From contig NZ_NFJZ01000013.1 in the NCBI RefSeq assembly GCF_002160135.1, positions 21,663 to 85,662 of the forward strand: 64,000 bases of DNA, in the 5' to 3' direction. Position 1 is the stretch's first letter, and each line of letters starts with the position of its first letter. The stretch is from Lachnoclostridium sp. An196. GTDB lineage: Bacteria; Bacillota; Clostridia; Lachnospirales; Lachnospiraceae. The notes below the pieces were generated by a model. It had not been told where the DNA came from and did no database searches. It was given only the letters and a program-made list of their open reading frames with translations. This document shows, one piece after another, positions 1-8,853 of this stretch. The translations under genes and the position numbers were made by a program.

Positions 1-23
1 GCAGTAAATATGCATACATCTTT

Positions 24-992
24 TTACACGATCCATAAAACCACTCCTTTCACCACCATAAACACGATCAGTGTCAGAACAGCCGTCGCGTACAGCAGCC
101 GGTTCACCCGGCGAATATCCTCATATTCCACCGGGCGGTCCGGATCGCCGATGGTAGGCTTCTCATACAGCTTGCCAAAATAATATGCGTTCCCGGCCAG
201 CTGAATATGCAGCGCTCCCGCTGCTGCCGCCTCTGTATGGGCAGAATTGGGACTGCTGTGATTGCGCCTGTCTCTTAAAAATATCTTCCAGGCATTACCG
301 GCGTCCAGTCCGCAGAACGAGGCAGCCGCCGACATCAGCGCTCCCGACAGCCTCGCGGGGATATAATTCAGCACATCGTCGAATCTGGCCGCCGCTCTTC
401 CGAAATACAGATACTTATCGTTTTTATATCCCACCATAGAATCCATGGTATTGACCGCCTTGTAGAAGAATCCCAGCGGCGCGCCTCCTATGGCGAGGAA
501 CAGCAGGGGCGCAATGACGCCGTCCGACGCGTTCTCCGCCACCGTCTCTACGGCTGCCTTTGTGACTCCGGTCTCATCCAGCACTTCCGTATCCCGGCCG
601 ACCACCATGGATACGGCATATCTGGCCTGCTTCAGATCTCCCCGCGATAAAGCGGTATAGACTTTCATGGTCTCATCCTTCAAAGCCTTTGTGGCAAGAA
701 GCTGGTAACACATGACCGTCTCCAGGACAAACCGCACCCAGGGATGGATCCGGCCTGCCAGATACAGAAGTCCCCATGCACATCCTGTGGTGATCCCGGC
801 AGTCAGCGCCAGAAGAAATACCCCGGCAGTCAGTTCTCCATTTTTGTTTTTCGGAAACACTCCTCGAAGCAGCTTTTCCAGAGCGCTGATCAGCGCTCCC
901 ACCAGCCGGATCGGGTGATAGAGCCAGTGCGGGTCTCCGATCAGCAGATCCAGCACAAACCCCAGCACTACGGCAAGTATCGATAGTTCCAT
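24..992 (-). CDS. cbiB: Adenosylcobinamide-phosphate synthase CbiB
   Basis: Integral membrane enzyme that joins adenosylcobyric acid to (R)-1-amino-2-propanol or its phosphate to give adenosylcobinamide (phosphate). The 322-residue protein begins with a hydrophobic stretch followed by the family signature GDPHWLYHPIRLVG, and has further hydrophobic segments including one at the C-terminus, as expected for the CbiB/CobD family. I chose the ATG at 992 rather than an upstream in-frame start at 1031 because homologues begin with the hydrophobic MELSILAVV segment; the gene then overlaps the phosphatase gene upstream by 25 bases. It is the last complete gene of the cobalamin operon inside the window; only 23 bases remain to its left, so whether the operon continues cannot be seen. 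Confidence 0.93.
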   Translation of the reverse strand: MELSILAVVLGFVLDLLIGDPHWLYHPIRLVGALISALEKLLRGVFPKNKNGELTAGVFLLALTAGITTGCAWGLLYLAGRIHPWVRFVLETVMCYQLLATKALKDETMKVYTALSRGDLKQARYAVSMVVGRDTEVLDETGVTKAAVETVAENASDGVIAPLLFLAIGGAPLGFFYKAVNTMDSMVGYKNDKYLYFGRAAARFDDVLNYIPARLSGALMSAAASFCGLDAGNAWKIFLRDRRNHSSPNSAHTEAAAAGALHIQLAGNAYYFGKLYEKPTIGDPDRPVEYEDIRRVNRLLYATAVLTLIVFMVVKGVVLWIV

Positions 993-1573
993 AATTCCGT
1001 CCCTTCTACAGGCGTCAGAAGATATCCGCACCCGTTCTTTACCTGAAAGTCAAAATAATCTTTCTTAGGAAATCCGAAAGTTTCCAAAATCGCCATGATT
1101 GTGCCGCCATGGGCGACGATGGCCGTCCGGTCTCCGGCATCTTCCCGGACTGTTCCGTGACCGGACAGCGTCTTAAGTTCCTGCGCGATCCGGGCAAAAG
1201 CCTCCCTGCACCGTTTCCGGAAGGCGGCCTGGTCTTCCCCTTCCGGAAACGGCAGCGTGCCGCCGCTGTCAATCCATGCCTGATACCGCGGATCCCCGTT
1301 CAATTCCCGGTAATTCCGGTTCTCGAACGCGCCAAAATCACACTCCCGCAGATCCGCCACCAGTATGGGCTCACATCCGGGCCATAGAATCCCGGCCGTC
1401 TCGAAGCACCGTCTCATAGGACTCGCATAGATTCTGGATGCCGGAGGGTATTCTTTCTCCTTAAGGCCCAGGATTCCTTCTTCGCAGAGGGATTCATCTG
1501 TCCGGCTGCCGATGTACCGGCCTTCCAGATTGCCTGCCGTCTTGCCATGGCGGATCAGCAGAATCTCACCCAT
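968..1573 (-). CDS. cobC: Histidine phosphatase, likely alpha-ribazole phosphatase (CobC-like)
   Basis: A 201-residue histidine phosphatase superfamily protein. The phosphohistidine motif RHG is at residues 8-10, followed by the arginine-containing segment SPMRRCFETA and a C-terminal VAHGG that supplies the second active-site histidine. Position inside the cobalamin operon makes dephosphorylation of alpha-ribazole-5'-phosphate or adenosylcobalamin-5'-phosphate the likely role (CobC). Its start overlaps the end of the shortened cobU paralogue by 8 bases and its end overlaps cbiB, so it is translated with them. The superfamily is broad (phosphoglycerate mutase-like), so substrate assignment rests on context. 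Confidence 0.82.
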   Translation of the reverse strand: MGEILLIRHGKTAGNLEGRYIGSRTDESLCEEGILGLKEKEYPPASRIYASPMRRCFETAGILWPGCEPILVADLRECDFGAFENRNYRELNGDPRYQAWIDSGGTLPFPEGEDQAAFRKRCREAFARIAQELKTLSGHGTVREDAGDRTAIVAHGGTIMAILETFGFPKKDYFDFQVKNGCGYLLTPVEGTELWNYRYLP

Positions 1574-1946
1574 GTTTGATCACCGTCCCCAGACCGCAGA
1601 CTACCCGGTGCACTTCCTGCGCCGCCTGCGCCACTTTGCAGCAGACGCGCCCTGTCTTCTCCCGATATGCCCGGTCGAACTGATCCACCGGCACCACGCC
1701 GTATCCCAGTTCATTGGTCACCAGCACGATCTGCGGATTTCTTTCCAGCAGCTCCTCCAGGGAAAACTCCCGTCCCTCCTGCATAAGCCTGCGGATATAT
1801 TCATGAAAATGATAGAGCATCCCGGCCTCATAGATGGCTTCCAGCGGGCACTGCGCGCCGTCCGCGGCCTCCTCCGGACGGATCCTGAACTGCCGGAACG
1901 CGTATGCTTTTTTCCCCTGGAAACATCCTCCCGTCACCAGTATCAT
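1566..1946 (-). CDS. Short CobU-like protein (adenosylcobinamide kinase family, shortened)
   Basis: A 126-residue protein related to CobU, which normally has about 180 residues and both phosphorylates adenosylcobinamide and transfers GMP to it. It keeps an N-terminal P-loop-like GGCFQGK and the C-terminal family block VTNELGYGVVP followed by a GRVCCKVAQAAQEV helix. It lacks the central segment that carries the guanylylated histidine (RIxxHRxxR in CobU). A full-length-sized CobU lies two genes upstream, with the opposite pattern: it has the histidine but a diverged C-terminal block. The ATG overlaps the cobS stop in an ATGA junction, and the gene shows no frameshift, so it appears to be maintained rather than a decaying fragment. 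Function may be partial or regulatory. Confidence 0.75.
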   Translation of the reverse strand: MILVTGGCFQGKKAYAFRQFRIRPEEAADGAQCPLEAIYEAGMLYHFHEYIRRLMQEGREFSLEELLERNPQIVLVTNELGYGVVPVDQFDRAYREKTGRVCCKVAQAAQEVHRVVCGLGTVIKHG

Positions 1947-2716
1947 AAAAATTTACCTCCCAGCATCACGGCCAGGGCTATGGCAAGTTCACAGCATTCC
2001 AGGAAAAATCCCGCGATATCTCCGGTGGTCCCGCCAAATTCCTTCATCGCCATGTGATAATAATAAATATATACGGCTCCCGCCGCCAGGAACATCAGAA
2101 GCGTCAGCTTCCAGTCCGTCATGCATCCCAGCACCGCCGCCAGCACAAGCCATCCCGCCAGCACCACATAGACGACCCTCTTCGCCGCCGCGTCCGCGAA
2201 CATACTAAGCGAACCCTTTTTATTGGCACAGGGAAAGGCCGCCAGAGCGATGCCGCTGAGCGCTCTGGAAACAATGCATCCCAGCGCTGCCACCGGCAGA
2301 GACGCCGCGCCGATCTCGCTCCACACTCCCAGCGCCAATACAAACCATACACAGCCCATAATCACCGCGAAGGCGCCGGCGTTGGAATCTTTCAGAATCT
2401 CCAGCTTCCTCTCCCGGGGCTGATAGGAGCTGAGCGCGTCCATGGTATCCAGATATCCGTCCAGATGGATGCCTCCCGACACCAGTACCGGGATCAGTAC
2501 CAGTCCCGCCGCGCGCATCAGGGAACCAAAGCCTGCCGCCTCGCAGATCCGGCCATATATCCAGACCAGAAGCCCTGCCACGGCTCCTACGCCCGGAAAA
2601 AAACATACCATATACTTCATGTTCTCCTTCGTCCAGTCCGCCCTGGGCACCGGAATCTTGGAAAACATGGCAAATGCCGTCAAAAAACTGTTCCAGACCA
2701 CTTTCATCCTGTCCAC
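1943..2716 (-). CDS. cobS: Adenosylcobinamide-GDP ribazoletransferase (cobalamin synthase)
   Basis: Membrane enzyme that condenses adenosylcobinamide-GDP with alpha-ribazole (phosphate) to complete the nucleotide loop. The protein has 257 residues, the usual length of about 250, with several hydrophobic helices and the family motif GGIHLDGYLDTMDA (usually GGLHLDGLxDTxD) with metal-binding acidic residues. It overlaps cobU upstream by 13 bases and the shortened cobU paralogue downstream by 4, placing activation and assembly steps side by side. The start at 2716 reads MDRMKVVW; the internal methionine four codons in is also possible. Confidence 0.93.
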   Translation of the reverse strand: MDRMKVVWNSFLTAFAMFSKIPVPRADWTKENMKYMVCFFPGVGAVAGLLVWIYGRICEAAGFGSLMRAAGLVLIPVLVSGGIHLDGYLDTMDALSSYQPRERKLEILKDSNAGAFAVIMGCVWFVLALGVWSEIGAASLPVAALGCIVSRALSGIALAAFPCANKKGSLSMFADAAAKRVVYVVLAGWLVLAAVLGCMTDWKLTLLMFLAAGAVYIYYYHMAMKEFGGTTGDIAGFFLECCELAIALAVMLGGKFL

Positions 2717-3246
2717 TTCACTTTCTCCAGATTTCCCTTATGAACCACCGGGATAGAATAGACCACTTCCACCACCAGATCCGCTTTCTCCGCGATCTTC
2801 TGATTGATCTTCCCAAGATACCTCTGATACCTCCGCGTCTCCGGATCGTACCGGATACCATCGGAAAAGATCTCGTTGGACACCACCACCAGATGGCCGC
2901 ACTGCTCCTGCACCGCGCGGATGCCCTCCATGATCTCTTCCACGCAGCGGTCTTTCGCTCCGCCTTCCTGGTACATCTCGTTGGCCGTCAGATTGGACAT
3001 GCACTCCAGAAGCGCCGTCCCATAACCTTCCGCATGAATATTTTTCAATCCCGTATAGCACTCCAGCGTATCGAACTCCTTCTCCCTGCGCATGGCCCGG
3101 TGACGGGCGATCCGCCGATGGCATTCCTCGTCGAAGGGATACATGGTCGCGATATACAGGTATGGTTTTGTGCGCAGCTGCAGCACCAGCCCTTCCGCAA
3201 ACTCGGATTTGCCGCTGCCGCTGCCTCCTGTCACCAGTATCAGCAT
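2704..3246 (-). CDS. cobU: Adenosylcobinamide kinase / guanylyltransferase CobU
   Basis: A 180-residue CobU. The P-loop GGSGSGKS is at residues 7-14 and the segment RRIARHRAMR places a histidine at residue 49, matching the guanylylated His46 of enterobacterial CobU. It phosphorylates adenosylcobinamide and then forms adenosylcobinamide-GDP, the substrate of the cobS product encoded next. The C-terminal block reads VVSNEIFSDGIRYDPETRRY instead of the usual VTNEVGxGIVP, a divergence that is complemented by the shortened paralogue two genes downstream. The ATG at 3246 is preferred over one six codons upstream because the family starts directly with MILVTGG. It overlaps cbiA by 7 bases. Confidence 0.88.
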   Translation of the reverse strand: MLILVTGGSGSGKSEFAEGLVLQLRTKPYLYIATMYPFDEECHRRIARHRAMRREKEFDTLECYTGLKNIHAEGYGTALLECMSNLTANEMYQEGGAKDRCVEEIMEGIRAVQEQCGHLVVVSNEIFSDGIRYDPETRRYQRYLGKINQKIAEKADLVVEVVYSIPVVHKGNLEKVKWTG

Positions 3247-4610
3247 CTGTGATATTCCCCGCATTTCTTTAAAAATTCAAAAGCCGCCCCGGGATTGGAA
3301 TAGTAGAACAGATGGGGAAATCCCGCGTACAGGGTCTCTCCGGCGCACACACAATTCCACTCCCTGCGTCCCGCCGGTTTTCTGGCGTGAAAACTCTCCC
3401 CGCACTGTTCGCTGTCCCAGTAATGAAACTCATGTCCCCGGATAGTCGTTCCCTCCGGGCCCAGCAGCTGATCCTCCCTGGCTTCCAGCGTAATATAGCC
3501 GAAACGTCCCAGCCGGTCAGTTTTATACGCTTTCGCGTCAATCACACCCGCCATAGGGTAAAAGGCGCCGTCCGTTCCTTCCAGTTCCCGGTGCAGGTAC
3601 AGGAATCCCCCGCATTCCGCGATACAGGGCATACCTCCTTCCACTGCCCGGCGGACCGCCTCCCTCATGGTTTCATTGGCGCTCAGTCTGGCGGCGTGAA
3701 GTTCCGGGTAGCCGCCGCTTAAGATCATGCCGCTTATCCCTTCCGGAAGCTTCTGGTCTTCCAGTGGGGAGAAAGGCACCAGCTCCGCGCCCATCTCCTT
3801 CAGCAGTTCCAGATTATCCAGATAGGTAAAGCAAAAAGCCTCGTCTTCCGCCACCGCGATCCTGGGTTTCCCAAGATCCGGCGCAAGGTTCGGCACAGGC
3901 GGACGCTGCGCCTGTAACTCCGAAGCCTCTCCCGCAAGCTTAAGGAACGCGTCCAGATCCAGCGTTTCCTCCAGCACTCCGGCAAGGCGGTTCAGCTTCT
4001 CTTTCAGTTTTTCGATCTCTCCCGGCAGCTGAAGCCCCAGATGCCGGCTTTCCAGCACCAGCTCCGGAACCTTCGGCACATAACCCAGGACCCGGATCCC
4101 CAGTTCTTCTTCGATCTGTTTCTTCAGCGCCTGATAGATCATGGGAGAGACCTGGTTCAGAATCACAGCGCGTATATGGCTGTCACCGCGGTATTCCAGG
4201 AAGCCTTTGACCAGAGCCAGCAGGGACAGGCTGGCTCCTCTGCCGTTTACGATCAGCACCGCCGGCATATCCAGCGTGCAGGCTACTTCATAGGTGCTTC
4301 CTTCTGTCTTCACGCCGCCCAGACCGTCGTAATAGCCCATGACTCCCTCTGCCACGGCCACATCGCATCCTGACGTGTTTCTGGCGAAAAGATAACGGGT
4401 CGTTCCGGCGTCCGTGAAAAACGTGTCCAGATTCCGGGATTTGGTGCCGATCACTTTTCCATGGAACATGGGATCGATATAATCCGGTCCGCATTTGAAG
4501 GACGCCACCTTAAGCCCCCGGTTGATCAGGGCCTGCAGGATCCCGCAGGTGATCAGCGTCTTTCCGCTGCCGCTGGCAGGCGCCGTGAGCAGGATTCTCG
4601 GTATCTTCAT
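3240..4610 (-). CDS. cbiA: Cobyrinate a,c-diamide synthase CbiA
   Basis: ATP- and glutamine-dependent amidation of the a and c carboxylates of cobyrinic acid. The 456-residue protein (family about 450) has an N-terminal P-loop-like ASGSGKT at residues 12-18 in a dethiobiotin-synthetase-like domain, then the conserved SFKCGPDYIDPMFH, and a C-terminal class I glutaminase domain with the nucleophile cysteine in AECGGFLYLH. The reading frame stays open far upstream, but that part overlaps the coding sequence of the cbiJET gene in another frame and resembles nothing; the ATG at 4610 forms an ATGA overlap with the stop of cbiJET and is the correct start. Confidence 0.95.
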   Translation of the reverse strand: MKIPRILLTAPASGSGKTLITCGILQALINRGLKVASFKCGPDYIDPMFHGKVIGTKSRNLDTFFTDAGTTRYLFARNTSGCDVAVAEGVMGYYDGLGGVKTEGSTYEVACTLDMPAVLIVNGRGASLSLLALVKGFLEYRGDSHIRAVILNQVSPMIYQALKKQIEEELGIRVLGYVPKVPELVLESRHLGLQLPGEIEKLKEKLNRLAGVLEETLDLDAFLKLAGEASELQAQRPPVPNLAPDLGKPRIAVAEDEAFCFTYLDNLELLKEMGAELVPFSPLEDQKLPEGISGMILSGGYPELHAARLSANETMREAVRRAVEGGMPCIAECGGFLYLHRELEGTDGAFYPMAGVIDAKAYKTDRLGRFGYITLEAREDQLLGPEGTTIRGHEFHYWDSEQCGESFHARKPAGRREWNCVCAGETLYAGFPHLFYYSNPGAAFEFLKKCGEYHRC

Positions 4611-6640
4611 GCTTCTTCGCCTCCCCTGCAGGTGATGATATAGATGGGATTCTGCCCGGTCATCAGATGATAGGCGCCCAGTTTCCTGGATCTGGCCGTA
4701 TTCACGGACAGGATCTCCTCCTCGATCAGCGGCAGTTCTTTCAGGCACTGCATCACTTCTCCCACAGTCTCCAGGGTCACTGTGTTGATCACCAGACGGA
4801 TCCCTGGATTTTTTCCCAGCAGACATTCCAGGATCTCTTTTAAATTCCCCGCCGATCCTCCGATAAACGCGTGGGTCGGAGCGGGCAGGTCTTCCATGGC
4901 TTCCGGAGCCAGTCCTTTCACCACCCGGATGTTGGGTGTACAAAATTTTCTCTTATTCTGCTCGATCAGGCCGCAGGCTTCCGCATTTCTCTCGATGGCG
5001 TACACCATGCCGTCCGGGGCCTGGAGCGCCATCTCTACGGTCACGGAACCGGTTCCCGCGCCCACATCATAGACCACCGCGTCAGAAGGCAGATGGAGCT
5101 TCGCCGCAGACAGGCAGCGGACCTCGCTCTTGGTCATGGGCGCTTTGCCGCGCAGAAACTCCTCGTCGCCGATGCAGGAACGGGATGCGTCGGTGGCCTC
5201 CGGATTCTCAATCAACGCCACGCAGAGGCCGTCGTATGTCCCGTCCGCCAGATCCGCCGGCGTTCCCGACGAGATCTTCTCCTCCGGATATCCCAGCCGT
5301 TCTCCCACATGAATCCGCACATGGGAAAGCCCGTATTCCTCCAGTTCCCGGCACAGTCTGCCCACGCTGTCCCCCCTGCTAAGGAGAGTAAACGTCTTCC
5401 GGTGAGTGCGCACGGCACCCGGAAGATTCGCGTTTCGCCCATGGGCGCTCTTCAGGCACACATCCTCCCAGCTTGTACGAAGCCTGGAGCAGAAATACAC
5501 CACGGAAGAAATCCCGCAGACAGTCCGGATCTCATACCCTTTTCCATCCAGCGCGTCGTAGAGCCGCTTCGCCCCGCTGTAGAATCCGATATCTCCCGAC
5601 AACAGCACGGCCACATGAACGTATTCCGGATGAAGCTCCATATAATCGACGATCTTCTGAGGATCATACGCATTATAGGAGGGCTTGTCTTTGTGAACCG
5701 AGGACTCCAGCATCCTTCCGGCGCCGATCAGCAGATCTGCCTCTTCAATGGCCTGCTCCGCCTCCAGCGTCATGCCGGACGGGGTTCCCATGCCGATACC
5801 TACAAGAGACACCGTCCTTGCAGGAGGTTCATCCCGGACCTCTTCCGCCGGCTGTTCCGGCTCTGTCTCCTTCGCAAGCCCCAGCCGTTCTTCCAGTATA
5901 TGCACAGTCTCCGCGTAAGAATATCCCGGCAGTTCCTCCGGACGGCCGATCAGCACCACCTGCGCCCCGGCCCTCCCGGCGGCCCGGATCTTCTCTTCAA
6001 ACCCTCCTGCTTTCCCGGTCTCTTTGGTGACCAGGTATCTGCAGTCGAACTGTCTTAACATGGCAGCGTTCAAATCCTCACTGAAAGGTCCCTGCATGCA
6101 GATCAGATTCTTTCCCCGGAATCCCAGCTTCTCGCAGGACGCGGCCACCTCCGCCGTGGACAGGACTCTGGCGTAGACCCGGTTCTCATAATCCGGAATC
6201 GCCGTATATTTATACAGTTCCTTGCTTCCCGTGGTGGCCAGGATATTCCCCTCGGTACCTTTCAGATATTCCACCGCTTCATCCACGGATTCCGTAATGA
6301 CAGCCTTTCCGGACAATTCTCCCAGATCCGACGCTTCCCGGACCAGCCGGATGTACTCTGTGCCGGTATTCCCGCATGCCTGCGCCAGGTTCTTTGACAC
6401 CACGGATGCGTAAGGGTGTGTGGCGTCTACCACCAGGACAGGATCCTGCGCCCGGATCCACTGTTCCATCTGGCCTTCATCCAGCCGTCCCGCATGAACC
6501 CGGAGGCAGGGGCGCTCCGCGATCAGCGTCTCTCCGTATTCTGTCGCCACGCAGGCGATGACAGAGACTCCCCGCCCTGCCAGGTATTCCGACAAAGTCC
6601 TTCCTTCTATGGTTCCTGCAAATATAATTACTGGTTTCAT
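4607..6640 (-). CDS. cbiJET: Triple fusion CbiJ-CbiE-CbiT (precorrin-6A reductase, C5 and C15 methyltransferase, C12 decarboxylase)
   Basis: A 677-residue fusion of three consecutive corrin ring enzymes. Residues 1 to about 250 are the CbiJ/CobK reductase (start VIIFAGTIEGRTLSEYLAGR, then VVDATHPYA and ATTGSKELYKY). After a Glu/Pro-rich linker near 255-275, residues about 275-480 are the tetrapyrrole methyltransferase CbiE (VSLVGIGMGTPSGMTLEA, LLSGDIGFYSGAKRL). Residues about 490-677 are CbiT (MTKSEVRCLSAAKL, then the SAM-binding VYDVGAGTGSVTVEMAL). CbiE-CbiT fusions are well known as CobL; addition of the reductase at the N-terminus in the same chain is less common. It overlaps cbiA by 4 bases and is separated from cbiG by one base. 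Confidence 0.95.
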   Translation of the reverse strand: MKPVIIFAGTIEGRTLSEYLAGRGVSVIACVATEYGETLIAERPCLRVHAGRLDEGQMEQWIRAQDPVLVVDATHPYASVVSKNLAQACGNTGTEYIRLVREASDLGELSGKAVITESVDEAVEYLKGTEGNILATTGSKELYKYTAIPDYENRVYARVLSTAEVAASCEKLGFRGKNLICMQGPFSEDLNAAMLRQFDCRYLVTKETGKAGGFEEKIRAAGRAGAQVVLIGRPEELPGYSYAETVHILEERLGLAKETEPEQPAEEVRDEPPARTVSLVGIGMGTPSGMTLEAEQAIEEADLLIGAGRMLESSVHKDKPSYNAYDPQKIVDYMELHPEYVHVAVLLSGDIGFYSGAKRLYDALDGKGYEIRTVCGISSVVYFCSRLRTSWEDVCLKSAHGRNANLPGAVRTHRKTFTLLSRGDSVGRLCRELEEYGLSHVRIHVGERLGYPEEKISSGTPADLADGTYDGLCVALIENPEATDASRSCIGDEEFLRGKAPMTKSEVRCLSAAKLHLPSDAVVYDVGAGTGSVTVEMALQAPDGMVYAIERNAEACGLIEQNKRKFCTPNIRVVKGLAPEAMEDLPAPTHAFIGGSAGNLKEILECLLGKNPGIRLVINTVTLETVGEVMQCLKELPLIEEEILSVNTARSRKLGAYHLMTGQNPIYIITCRGGEEA

Positions 6641-6641
6641 C

Positions 6642-7703
6642 TCATTCCTCCATACAGAGTGTATAGTCCGTCAATGCAGCGGCCAGCGTCATGCCGTTTC
6701 CGGCGGTTTTCCGGATCAGGAGACGGCGCGTCCCCGCCAGCCGGAGCGCCGAGCGCTCGCAGACATTGCCTACGCCGGTCACGTTCTTTACAAAACCGGA
6801 TTCCGTAAATCCGTCTTCTGATTCCGCCTGCTCCAGCTCTTCCGCCGTGTAAACATGAAAAGGGACTCCCAGGTCTTCTGCCAGAGCATGGAGTCCCGCC
6901 TCGTCTTTTTTCAGCTCTATGGACGCGACTGCGCAGATACTTTCCGGAAAAATCTCCCGGCGTTCCAGCTCTTCCCGCACAAATCCTTTCAGAGCTTCCC
7001 CATCCGTTCCTTTCTTACACCCGACCCCCAGCGCCACTGCCCGGGGAACCAGGTGAAGCGTCCTTTCAAACGGGCGGCTGCGCCGGATATCCACGGCAAA
7101 TCCCAGATCTTCCTTTCCATTCAGATCCAGCTCTTCCGGGATCCCGCCCAGCACCGGAAAGGCGCTGTACATTCCTACTCTCCGGCCCTCTACCAGTGCC
7201 GCCGCTATCTCTTTCGCCATGGGCATGGAATCCAGATACATATCTCTCCCGGCCGCGAACGCATCCACCGCAAACTTGCCGTGCAGGTCGGTGGCCGTGG
7301 TGATCACCGGCTCCGCGCCCAGGATCCCGGCAGCCAGAAGCGTCAGAGCGTTCGCGCCTCCGATATGTCCGGACAGAAGCGAAATCGCATGTCTGCCCTG
7401 CTCGTCGACGACGATCACCGCCGGATCCGTCTTCTTGCTCCGCACATACGGGGCGATCGAGCGGACACAGATCCCCGTGGCACCCACAAAGATCAGGGCG
7501 TCTTTTTCCTGAAACTGGCGCCCGGTCCAGGAGGTCAGGGAATCATTTAACAGGCAGATTCCTTCCGCTTCCGCCTCCTCCCTGGAGACGCCTTTCCTCT
7601 TCAGCCACACTTCACAGCTGATCCCCTGCTCCCCGAATCCCTTCCGGAGCTTCTGCATGATTGTCCCGCTGTTCTTCGTAAAACCGATCAACGCTGTCTT
7701 CAT
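6642..7703 (-). CDS. cbiG: Cobalt-precorrin-5A hydrolase CbiG
   Basis: Opens the delta-lactone of cobalt-precorrin-5A and releases acetaldehyde, a step specific to the anaerobic pathway. The 353-residue protein carries the family blocks FVGATGICVRSIAPYVRSK and the segment SLLSGHIGGANALT, and in the C-terminal domain the AVALGVGCKKGT motif typical of the CbiG C-terminus. The frame is open further upstream, but that stretch is the coding sequence of cbiD in another frame; the ATG at 7703 overlaps the cbiD stop in an ATGA junction. Its presence marks the operon as the cobalt-early, oxygen-independent route. Confidence 0.95.
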   Translation of the reverse strand: MKTALIGFTKNSGTIMQKLRKGFGEQGISCEVWLKRKGVSREEAEAEGICLLNDSLTSWTGRQFQEKDALIFVGATGICVRSIAPYVRSKKTDPAVIVVDEQGRHAISLLSGHIGGANALTLLAAGILGAEPVITTATDLHGKFAVDAFAAGRDMYLDSMPMAKEIAAALVEGRRVGMYSAFPVLGGIPEELDLNGKEDLGFAVDIRRSRPFERTLHLVPRAVALGVGCKKGTDGEALKGFVREELERREIFPESICAVASIELKKDEAGLHALAEDLGVPFHVYTAEELEQAESEDGFTESGFVKNVTGVGNVCERSALRLAGTRRLLIRKTAGNGMTLAAALTDYTLCMEE

Positions 7704-8839
7704 GATCTCTGCTCTCCGATCTTTTCTACCAGACTGTCTACATGGACGGTCTGCCCCAGGACGCCGTACACCTTTGAAAAGGTGATCACGCCCGTTTCCA
7801 GGCTTCCCTGCGCCCTCTGATTCACATAGAATTCCATCTTGTCCATCAGCCTGCCCATGACCTTTTCCAGATATCCCGCTTCCTTCAGATACTTCAGCGC
7901 GTCGTCCGTGGTCACACACTCCATCATCCGCTGCAGAAGCGGCAGCGGAGCCCCCGACAGGGCCGCATGGACGGTAAGCAGTTCCATCCTGGCGTCCGCA
8001 TTGTGAGAGTGGGTATTCATGATGCCTCCCGCCAGCTTCACAAATTTTCCGATATGCCCCACCAGCAGCACGCCCTTCGCCCCGAACTCCACGGCCGCGT
8101 CCAGCGCCTCGCCCACAAAATTGCTGCACTTGACCGCATCATCCAGATTCAGCCCATGGCCGTACTCTTCCAGAAAATCCATGCCGTAATTACCCGGAAC
8201 GATCAGCAGATACTTCATGCCGTTCGCCAGCTTCTGGCGGATCTCTACCCGGATCGTATCGATCAGCGCCTGCTCGCTCATGGGTTCCACGATGCCGGTA
8301 GTCCCCAGGATCGAGATGCCTCCCACGATCCCCAGTCTGGGATTAAATGTCCTGGAAGCCAGCGCTTCTCCTTCCGGTACGGAGATCACCGCCTGAAGTC
8401 CGCCTTCATAGCCCAGTTCGCGGCAGATCTGCTCCAGATTTTCCCGGATCATCTGCCTGGGCACCCGGTTGATGGCCGCTTCCCCTACGGGCTGCTCCAG
8501 CCCCGGCTTCGTCACCCTTCCGACGCCCTCTCCTCCGTCCAGGAAGATGCCCGGCTCTTCCGTCCTGCGGACAACAGCCCGGATCAGGATTCCATTCGTC
8601 ACATCCGGGTCATCGCCGCCGTCCTTGCGGATCGCGCAGCCGGCCTCCTGTGATGTGCGCACCGGTTCCAGTACTTCCAGATGGAGTCTGACCCCGCCCG
8701 GCGTGGTCAGATCCACAGCCGGAATCTCTTTCCCGGAAAGCAGCATATATGCGGCGGCCTTGGCGGCGGCTGCCGCGCAGGACCCGGTAGTATAGCCGTA
8801 TCTTAATTTTCTATGGTTTTTATATACATACTGTTCCAT
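7700..8839 (-). CDS. cbiD: Cobalt-precorrin-5B C1-methyltransferase CbiD
   Basis: SAM-dependent methylation of C1 of cobalt-precorrin-5B, the step after CbiG. The 379-residue protein has the family N-terminal signature GYTTGSCAAAAAKAA, followed by VVRRTEEPG-type strands and the block GGISILGTTGIVEPMS. The ATG at 8839 has GGAG eight bases upstream and gives the normal family length of about 370; a longer frame beginning at 9049 lies inside cobT and is not used. The cobT stop is 14 bases upstream. Confidence 0.95.
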   Translation of the reverse strand: MEQYVYKNHRKLRYGYTTGSCAAAAAKAAAYMLLSGKEIPAVDLTTPGGVRLHLEVLEPVRTSQEAGCAIRKDGGDDPDVTNGILIRAVVRRTEEPGIFLDGGEGVGRVTKPGLEQPVGEAAINRVPRQMIRENLEQICRELGYEGGLQAVISVPEGEALASRTFNPRLGIVGGISILGTTGIVEPMSEQALIDTIRVEIRQKLANGMKYLLIVPGNYGMDFLEEYGHGLNLDDAVKCSNFVGEALDAAVEFGAKGVLLVGHIGKFVKLAGGIMNTHSHNADARMELLTVHAALSGAPLPLLQRMMECVTTDDALKYLKEAGYLEKVMGRLMDKMEFYVNQRAQGSLETGVITFSKVYGVLGQTVHVDSLVEKIGEQRS

Positions 8840-8853
8840 GAAGGAGTCTCCTT

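Noticed and set aside
4611..4943. N-terminal extension of cbiA
   Set aside because: Frame is open but overlaps cbiT in another frame; the family starts at the ATG at 4610, which forms the ATGA junction.
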